Assembly (NCBI GenBank): GCA_037447655.1
Contig: JBBHKE010001538.1
Coordinates: 333,797-394,748 of the forward strand
Length of the DNA stretch: 60,952 nt
Direction of reading: 5' to 3'
Source: Zygnema cylindricum
Taxonomy: Eukaryota > Streptophyta > Zygnematophyceae > Zygnematales > Zygnemataceae
Made by a program: the position numbers and the translations under genes. The notes under the pieces were generated by a model. That model did not search any database and was not told the DNA's origin. It saw only the letters and a program-made list of their open reading frames with translations. Below are positions 54,268 through 60,952 of this stretch, piece after piece (position 1 is the stretch's first letter; each line of letters begins with the position of its first letter).

Positions 54268-55707
54268 TGGGTTTTCAAACTGAAACTGAACCCCGATAAC
54301 ACAATCGAGCGCTACAAGGCCAGATTAGTGGCAAAGGGATTTACACAAAAGGAAGGAATTGACTACGAGGAAACCTTTGCCCCGGTGGTCAGATTTCCCT
54401 CCGTCCGCATACTTCTCAGTTTAGCAGCGGCGGAAGACATGGAAGTGCACCAGATGGACATCAAAACAGCCTTTTTGCATGGAGAATTAGAAGAGGAGAT
54501 CTTCATGCGACAACCCGAAGGGTTTGTGGAAGAAGGAGAGAAGAGTAAGGTATGCCGGCTGATTAAATCTCTTTATGGTTTGAAACAGGCGCCCCGACAG
54601 TGGAATAAGAAGCTTGATGAGTTTCTTACCGGTCTAGGATATATTCGGATCAGCTCATATCACTCAATCTATGTTTTCGAAGATGAGGAAGGTTTTATAT
54701 TTATTGCAATTTATGTTGATGATTTGCTTGTTTTAAGTAAATCAATGGAAAAAATTAATAAACTGAAAACCGATCTTAAGGGGAGATTTGAAATGAAGGA
54801 TATGGGGGAAGCAAAATATATTTTGGGAATTCAAGTAGAGAGAGACCGAAAAAGAAAAATTATAAGATTGACTCAAAAGGAAGCAATAGGAAACATGCTT
54901 GAAAAATTTCAAATGGATAAAGCTAATAGTTGTACAACTCCAATGGAATTGAAGAAGGGAAGTGAGGGGAGTGAGGAAGAAGGAGTCATAGTCTTAGACG
55001 AGGAATTATCTCCTGAAGAACAGAAGTTCGTGTAGACTATTCCTTACAGGCAAGTAGTGGGAAGTCTAATCTATTTTATGAATTGTACCCGGCCGGATTT
55101 AGCTGCAGCTGTAGGAGTGCTGAGTAGAAGTCTAAATGCTCCCACTAAGAAGGATTGGGAGGCAGCTAAGAGAGTCCTTAGATACTTGGTAGGAACTAGA
55201 GATCTATGGTTGCATTTGGGTGGGGAGAATACTGACATCACTACTTGGAGTGATGCCAGTTATGGTGATGCTCCGAGGAGGAGATGTACTTCTGGATATG
55301 TATTATATGTGGGTGATAGGGCTTGCTGTTGGAGTAGCAAACAGCAAAAGGTTATTGCTCAGTCCACCATGGAGGCTGAGTATATGGCCTCTTGCTCTGC
55401 TGTAAAAGAATTGATGTGGGTCAAGTCTTTGCTTGGTGAGCTTGGTCACCTTAAGAGTGGTGTGCAGAAAATATTTTGTGATAATCAGGCAGCAATCGCT
55501 ATTTTTGCCAATCCTAAACACCATTTTAAAGCCAAACACATGGACATCAGACTCAGCTTTGTTAGAGAGAAAGTAGAAAACAAAATAATCAGTTTAGAGT
55601 ACAGACCAGATAGTGAGATGGTAGCAGATATGATGACCAAACCTGTGCCTTCCCCTAAGCTAATTTTTTGCAGGGAGAAGTGTGGTCTGAAATTAAAGAT
55701 TGACTAG
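54268..55707 (+). pseudogene. A4 reverse transcriptase - RNase H
   Basis: The RT frame from 54268 (annotated start 54328) has [30 protein letters not shown] (first Asp), SLYGLKQAPRQWN and the intact active site YVDD (about residues 129-132 of the 54328 frame), then MGEAKYILGIQVERD. A TAG at 55033-55035 replaces a Gln codon. RNase H 55057-55707 is intact: NCTRPDLAAAVGVL, SDASYGD, STMEAEYMAS, CDNQAAIAI, KHMDIRLSF, MMTKPVPSPKL, ending GLKLKID. All catalytic landmarks are retained. Confidence 0.94.
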
Positions 55708-55708
55708 A

Positions 55709-55720
55709 AAATAAGGGGAG
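55709..55720 (+). promoter_or_regulatory. A4 polypurine tract
   Basis: AAATAAGGGGAG directly before the TG of the 3' LTR, as expected for the plus-strand primer. Equivalent tracts precede the A2 and A3 3' LTRs. Confidence 0.9.
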
Positions 55721-56768
55721 TGTAAAAACTAATGGTTTTATTAGTATTTTCTAGATCTGAAAAGAAATACAGAAGTCGAGGCAGTCTATCTCTAACTTCT
55801 CTCTCCAACTCTCAAACTTGTCGCAGTCACTAAGAAATTGGAGAGGAAGCTAGAGCCATGGCTACCTTGGCTATCCTGAGGTTTACGGGAATTTTATATT
55901 AGGGTTTATATATTTAATTAAAAGTTATGTGCCGGCGGCAGGATTTGATCCTTGTACGTGCCGGCCGGCAGACACAAGTAGCCGGTAGCCTTAGCCGTCT
56001 AATATAGCGGTAGTGTTACCTAACACATAGTTTGATAATTATTTAGATATGTATACAAGCGATAAATCATTTAACTGAAATTGATTACGGGATACATAGA
56101 TCCAGTAATATATAATGTACGACTTACGGTACGGACCAAAATCAGTACCGCGCATTTGTTTCGTAAATGAAACAAATACCGCGCATGTATTTATTACGGC
56201 TACGATTAAAGCCGAATTTAATCGGACGGCCGAGATTAGCGCCGAGATCGCGGAGGAAGATTTCGGCGGTTTGTGGCCATCGCCACATCGGATGACGCGT
56301 GGCAAAATTCCGTTGGATTGTGGAAACTCCGGAGATTATGGCACCGAATCCGGATTTGACATGTGTCGACATTTTGGCCACGTCGTACAATGTCCGTACA
56401 TAAAGTACACCGGCAGCTGTACTTTTGCGTACGGAACTCAATTCTGATTGGTTCCGTACATCAGTAGATAGAGTCTGTGAGAGAGATAGGACTTAGAAAA
56501 ATTAGAAGATAGGACCCTCTCTCCCAGAGAGCTTCTGTACAAAAGGTCAACTTTGACCCTCCATAACTTACTGCTCAGGGGAGCAAATTCAGAGATTCTT
56601 TTTGCTATCGACTCAGGGGAGTCTTGTCTTCACAGGGGTGAAGTTGGTCAGAGTTTTTGTCTGCCAGGGTGGCAGTTGTTTTTGCTTAAACACAAAGGGG
56701 TCAGGATTATCCTAGAGGCTTCTTGGAAGCTGTCCACTCTGAGGACTTATGGAGGTCTCAGAGTTTCA
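55721..56768 (+). repeat. A4 3' LTR
   Basis: 1048 bp. About a dozen differences from the 5' LTR by eye, including a small indel near 55921-55930. It ends GAGTTTCA followed by TSD GGAGT and unrelated DNA. Confidence 0.96.
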
Positions 56769-56773
56769 GGAGT

Positions 56774-57798
56774 ACAATCCGACCTTTGTCCCCTACGTTT
56801 CTCTAATTATACTCTCGAATATGAACCTGTCACGTCACTGAAACATCAATTAGTACGCGATTAAATAATAATACTTGTTGACGTCTTACGGCATGACAAC
56901 CAATCTTTGCCTCGTCAAGCTTGTCTTCTCCAAACTCTTTTTTCACGATTTGCTTACCCGTTAGTTTGCCGTACCCTCTGCATTTTAGCAAGCCCTGTAG
57001 CATTTGAGTTTAATGTATATGTAAACGGGGGGTCCATCACCTTGTGACTCGCATGGCCAAAAAAGATAAAAAACACCCGATACGGCATGTGGTATTATGA
57101 TTCCATTTAGGAGCAAAGTAGGGTACACAATGACGCCTGAAATCTTACATGTACACCCCCCCAAGTTTGTGTTTAAGGTTTTTTAAGCCCTCACAGGTAT
57201 CTTGTGTTTTATCATTGAGTGGACAAAACATTTGGTGACATAAGAACTACAAACTCTATGGGGTCTCTTATTTCCCCTTACGTAACGTTGCACTTGAGTG
57301 TCACGACCTCTAAAGAATGCAACTACTTGTACGTAGGCCGTGTTGTTTGTTATTTTACGTGATTGTGTTCCACCATCTTTAGGAGTTGGAGGAAGTGGCA
57401 ACCCTTCTCCACCTCTCATACCAAGTTTTTATTCGCGACGTACGCCCCTCACCATTTAATGTGTTGAAGTTCTGGCCTTTTTTCGACAAAGTGACTAGAT
57501 AATGATGGTCATGGGGTTCGATACTTATCGTTGCGTCATCTGGTGCATATAGATAATATATGTATGTTTTTACTTATTAGGTGGCATAGTCTTAGGCTCT
57601 TAGCCGAGAGCTCATTTTTTCTTTTGTTTATAGGGGGTAGTGTAGACTTTAATGCTATAGGAATTAGGTGTTGTTTTAGTAAAATTTATTCCTTTGGAAT
57701 AAGATTATCATTTAGGCTCGTTGAAATGTTACCACTATCGTAGACCACTTGGTATCATTATATAAGACATTTAAAGTTACGCCTGACATTATTTACAA
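56774..57798. other. Unassigned DNA right of A4
   Basis: A 78-codon minus-strand frame (57183-57419, LPLPPTPKDGGTQSRK) and a 70-codon plus-strand frame (57531-57743) are present, but I recognise neither and see no supporting context. No transposon ends are seen up to the CACTA-like terminus at 57799. Confidence 0.4.
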
Positions 57799-57828
57799 CA
57801 CTACAACAAAAAAAATATTTAGTGACGT
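57799..57828 (+). repeat. Possible CACTA (En/Spm) terminal sequence
   Basis: CACTACAAC, an A-run and then TTTAGTGACG resemble the terminal inverted repeats of plant CACTA transposons. No partner end (GTTGTAGTG) was seen to the right in the window, so this may be a truncated copy or chance. Confidence 0.4.
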
Positions 57829-59206
57829 GAAAATGCCAAATTAGAACGAAAAGAATGAAAGAGATAGAAAGTTGTATAAAATTACATAATTTTCCCACCA
57901 TCATGATCAATTTTTTCCATCATTCACGCTGCATCCTCGATCAAATGGTCGTTAAATATGCTCAAAGGAAAGGATTTCATATCATTTTCTTTCCATCCCA
58001 GATTCTCTTTTTTTTCAGTTCACCTATTGCCAACTACAATGTGAAGTAGGAAAGGAAGGAGAAATAAGGCTAAAAAACATAGTTCAAAAGTAGTCATATC
58101 TATTGTAGGCCTTTTGTAAGCGCCTTTATCGTTAGTTGTGTTATAGGCTTTACATATGATTTTCTTTAATCGCTACTTTGATCAGCGACCGCCCAATCGT
58201 CCAAATGTGACGATTGTCCTATCGTAAGTTGTGTTATGGGATTTTCATGTGATCTTCTTAGATCGCTACTTTGATCAGCGACCGTCCGATCGTCCAAATC
58301 CGACGGTTTAAATAAAAATTATCTCAAAACTCACAGAAAAATATTTTTTTCTTCGAATGTTTTTCAAAACTTAGACATGACGTTTAATTCTCTATCGATT
58401 GATGTGCAAGTCAACCCTGTGACTATTTTTTATTCATTTTGCGACCAATACAATATGGGTTTTAAGGTCATATTGTATGTTTTGCCTACAATATGCATAT
58501 TGGATGGGCCTACATTCACCTACCTTTCAAGTATGCTAAAAAGTACAGGAGCTTGAAGTGGGAAATCTATAAATAAATGTGCGCTTCTCCGACCAATTCT
58601 ATTTTATTTTTTTTCCAACTTTACCCGACAAGCAAGTTTAGAAAATATGTGTTGAGAACGCAAAAGGATTGACTCGCTCCACAAACAATAAACCAAGATG
58701 ATGCACAACGGAAGCTTACACAAAAATAAATCTCAATCACCTCACAACAAATCACATCGACAAAATATATATATATTAAGCCGAGGCTTTTTCAAAACAA
58801 TCTCTCACTCTTACCAATCTAACTTACTCAGATTTCTAACTCACATTGAACACTTATTCTCACTCACACTCACATTGAATACATTTGATGGATGATGTAT
58901 TTCCTAACTCTACTCACTCACTAAATACTCACTACCATAATAAAGAACAAGTATAAATGAAATCAATACATCGCAAACAGTCCCTAAACATAATTACTAG
59001 ATGCACGTTGAGTGCGCTTGTCATAGCATGCAGCACCAAGCTACCTTTGCTCTGACAAATCTGCTCTCTGTAAATTGAAACAAAATGTGGCAGGATCGTT
59101 GCAGAATCATAGCAGGATCGGTCGTACAAAGGTATTACCACTTTGTTGTACAAGTAAAATATTCCCGCGGACGAAAAGATCGCGTCACGCTCGCGAACAT
59201 GTAATA
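57829..59206. other. Unassigned DNA between CACTA-like end and hAT element
   Basis: Apart from the ~93-bp repeat pair, only short frames without recognisable content are present. The segment 58680-58930 has many CACTCAC/CTCACA repeats of low complexity. Confidence 0.45.
58131..58307. repeat. Two diverged copies of a ~93-bp repeat
   Basis: Copies begin near 58131 and 58224, sharing GTTGTGTTAT, TCGCTACTTTGATCAGCGACC and CGTCCAAAT blocks. The internal GTCGCTGATC-type motif could be subterminal sequence of the CACTA-like element, but this is not established. Confidence 0.8.
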
Positions 59207-59214
59207 TTTCACAG

Positions 59215-60154
59215 CAGAGGTCGCAAAAGTCAAAATTTTACATAACCGAAACCGACCGTTTTTTTTTTCAAAATTTGGGTAACTGACGCCCGACCGTGTT
59301 ATATCACGCTCCAAAAATGTTAACCATTAACCGACTGGCGTTTACGAAAATAAAAGTTAACCGAAACTCGGTTTCTCGTGACTAACCGTGCCCGCCTGTA
59401 ATCGAAAAAGTACAAAATTAACTATTGTACGACGCATGAATAAGCCAAAAATTACGATTTATCGCGTTCCCTTAGATTTGTGAAATAAATAGTGTTACTA
59501 ACGTGTCAGATTTGTGACACTTTGTCGCGTTCCCTAAGATTTGCGAAATAAATAGTGTACTACCGTGTCAAATTTACGACGCTTTGTCGCGTTCCCTAAG
59601 TTTTGCGAAATGAATAGTATACTACAGTATCGTGTCAGATTTGCGACGCTTTATCGCGTTCCCTAAGATTTGCGAAATGAATAGTGTTACTACCGGGTCA
59701 AATTTGCGACGCTTTGTCGTTTTCCCTAAGTTTTGCTAAAATGAATAGTATACTACAGTACCGTGTCATATTTGCGACGCTTTGTCGCGTTCCTAAGATT
59801 TGCGAAATGAATAGTGTTACTACCGTGTCAGATTTTCGACGCTTGGTCGCGCTCTCTAAGATTTGCAAAATGAATAGTGTTACTACCTTGTCAGATTTGA
59901 GACGCTAATCATGATGTCATGTACTTCCACGATACCAAAGATTACAAAGTTGGATTGTATGGATAGTACAAAATTTTCATTTTTTTTGGTATTTTGGTTG
60001 ACCGACCGTAACCGACCGTTTTTTTATATTCTGGTGAATCAACCGACCGCAACCAGCCGGCCCTCCAAATTTGGCAACCGAATCCGTTCCGGATCCGGCG
60101 CGGGCGGTCGGTTAAAGGTCGGTCACGGTTTCGGTTGACCGTTTGCGACCTCTG
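59215..60154. mobile_element. Non-autonomous hAT-type element with 8-bp TSD
   Basis: 940 bp. Left end CAGAGGTCGCAAAAGTC and right end, reverse complemented, CAGAGGTCGCAAACGGTC form terminal inverted repeats starting CAGAGG, typical of hAT. Flanking 8-mers TTTCACAG (59207-59214) and TTTCACAA (60155-60162) match at 7 of 8. Subterminal regions are rich in AACCGACCG/CGGTCGGTT motifs on both sides, as for transposase-binding clusters. No transposase frame is present. The middle is a seven-copy minisatellite. Confidence 0.82.
59462..59905. repeat. Seven-copy minisatellite inside hAT element
   Basis: Seven tandem units of about 60-68 bp starting near 59462, 59524, 59586, 59653, 59716, 59784 and 59846, each with TCGCGTTCCCTAAGATTTGCG, GAATAGTGTTACTACCGTGTCA and GACGCTTTG-like blocks. 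Units 3 and 5 share TTTTGCG...GTATACTACAGTA insertions and are longer, so units alternate as pairs (about 130-bp higher-order period). The 74-codon frame across it is an effect of the repetition. Confidence 0.9.
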
Positions 60155-60162
60155 TTTCACAA

Positions 60163-60952
60163 CGCCAAAACGTGCTTCGCGAACCAACATTTCTCCAAAA
60201 TCGTCCAGCGTCCGATTCGTACAATGGAACTGACAAGTACAATACCGAACAAAACTAAACATAAATGTCGCACTGAAACGAACCAAAGATTTACCGGCGC
60301 GATTTTGGCTGATGCGATTCGCCCAATATCCTAACAATATGTACTTTTTAATGTACGGTCGATTGAAGGATCGCACGCTCAATTTTTATTTAGGGAATTG
60401 ATCATGACAGCGACAATTTTGGTTGCGCACAGTCACTTACGTCATTTTGTCAAAAAACGTACATTTGAAGTACACATTGGTAAACCGTTGAGTATAAATT
60501 TGACGGTCAATCGGTTGGACATCTTTGACTTTCATAATATTGTTTCAACCGCTTAAAATTTTGTCGCGCTTGGGAACGTCGACCGTCATAATAAAATCAG
60601 CAGTTCTCTCGGCCGGCGAGCGTTTACGGTAACAAAACTGTGGCGACCACATGTAAATAAAATGGTTGCAAATAATAACTTTTTGTCGTTATGTGAGCTC
60701 CACGGTGAGAGCACTTAGGGTGAACTTCCATTAGAGGAAAAGTGGGGTTGTTTACTGGACGCCGTAGGATTTCGTACATATTCGTACCATTTTTTTTTGT
60801 CAGACAGAACATGATGAAACATGTTTACTGGATGGCTCCAATATTATAGGCGTAAATGTCGACCGTTGGATTTTTCACTTTTTTAGATTCGCGAAGCAAT
60901 CACGCACATCGTCGAGTGTGAAGAGACTCTCCTCGGGAGGAGAGTTTCTTCA
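60163..60952. other. Right-end DNA, no gene recognised
   Basis: No substantial frame or known repeat seen, apart from a strong hairpin at the window edge. Confidence 0.45.
60920..60951. repeat. Inverted repeat at window edge
   Basis: 15-base arms (GAAGAGACTCTCCTC and GAGGAGAGTTTCTTC) around GG pair with one mismatch (a G-T wobble in RNA). It could be the tip of an element continuing beyond the window. Confidence 0.75.

Larger units (their letters stand above)
50320..56768 (+). mobile_element. Ty1/copia element A4, near intact, TSD GGAGT
   Basis: 6449 bp: 5' LTR 50320-51369, PBS 51370-51384, gag-pol 51350-55707, PPT 55709-55720, 3' LTR 55721-56768. Perfect TSD GGAGT at 50315-50319 and 56769-56773. 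The LTRs differ by roughly 1-1.5% by eye, the youngest A copy here. Three in-frame TAG codons and a single-base deletion are the only breaks seen in a single long gag-pol frame. Confidence 0.97.

Noticed and set aside
57183-57419. 78-codon minus-strand frame as a transposase fragment
   Set aside because: I could not match it to any transposase motif; composition and length are compatible with chance.
59462-59905. Minisatellite as a CRISPR array
   Set aside because: Adjacent diverged ~64-bp units have no unique spacers, in eukaryotic transposon DNA.
59684-59908. 74-codon frame with repeated peptide in the hAT element
   Set aside because: It runs through the minisatellite; the peptide repetition simply reflects the DNA units.

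Overview
The window looks like repeat-rich nuclear DNA of a vascular plant, most likely an angiosperm; I cannot name the species. About nine tenths of it (roughly 55 of 61 kb, by summing the intervals below) is transposable element, and I see no intact host gene. Nearly all of it is Ty1/copia LTR retrotransposons with the copia pol order protease - GAG-pre-integrase - integrase - RT - RNase H. For reference here I call them families A (LTR about 1.05 kb), B (LTR about 0.70-0.87 kb), C (LTR 1.06 kb, gag only), D (LTR about 0.89 kb) and E (one solo LTR, 1.35 kb).

Layout. 1-840: nothing recognised. 841-33152: a nested cluster. Element B1 (minus strand, 1051-21402) carries a solo D LTR (1492-2358, TSD ACCAC) in its 3' LTR, and its pol is split by a complete D element (4455-18192, minus). 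D is itself split by a lone A LTR (A1, 5778-6826) and by a complete A element (A2, 6845-13283, TSD CATCT). A plus-strand B2 (21693-27739, followed by an extra gag fragment) and a minus-strand B3 (28144-33152) come next. 33153-34029: low-copy-looking DNA. 34030-47652: element A3 (TSD TAAGC), whose 5' LTR is interrupted by the C array (34747-41888), arranged LTR-internal-LTR-internal-LTR. 48361-49714: solo LTR E (TSD TAGGT). 50320-56768: A4, the best preserved element (TSD GGAGT). 56774-60952: mostly unassigned DNA with a possible CACTA terminus (57799) and a 940-bp non-autonomous hAT-type element (59215-60154) with 8-bp TSDs and a central seven-copy minisatellite.

Most notable biology. (1) In families A, C and D the primer binding site abuts the LTR and reads GGTTATGGGCCCACC or a close variant, the complement of the anticodon stem-loop of plant initiator tRNA-Met. 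This is a half-tRNA primer like that of Drosophila copia and Ty5, not the acceptor-end TGGTATCAGAGC type common in plants. B shares the first 9-10 bases. (2) In all four families the gag reading frame begins inside the LTR and runs through the primer binding site, which encodes Q-V-M-G-(P). Gag codons and the priming site are therefore one sequence, and an LTR can carry its own ATG. (3) Family C is a gag-only, non-autonomous element in a young, nearly identical tandem array. Its Gag has a one-base frame break inside the CCHC knuckle, followed by a long open, highly charged extension where pol should be; its termini, PPT and Gag resemble family B, which may be its helper. (4) Three separate loci (B1, B2, C) show LTR-sharing head-to-tail arrays.

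All autonomous-type copies are broken by stops or frameshifts. A4 is closest to intact, with three in-frame stops and one single-base deletion. Coordinates of LTR ends rest on TG...CA termini, TSDs, PBS/PPT adjacency and comparison between copies within the window. Divergence figures are counted by eye.
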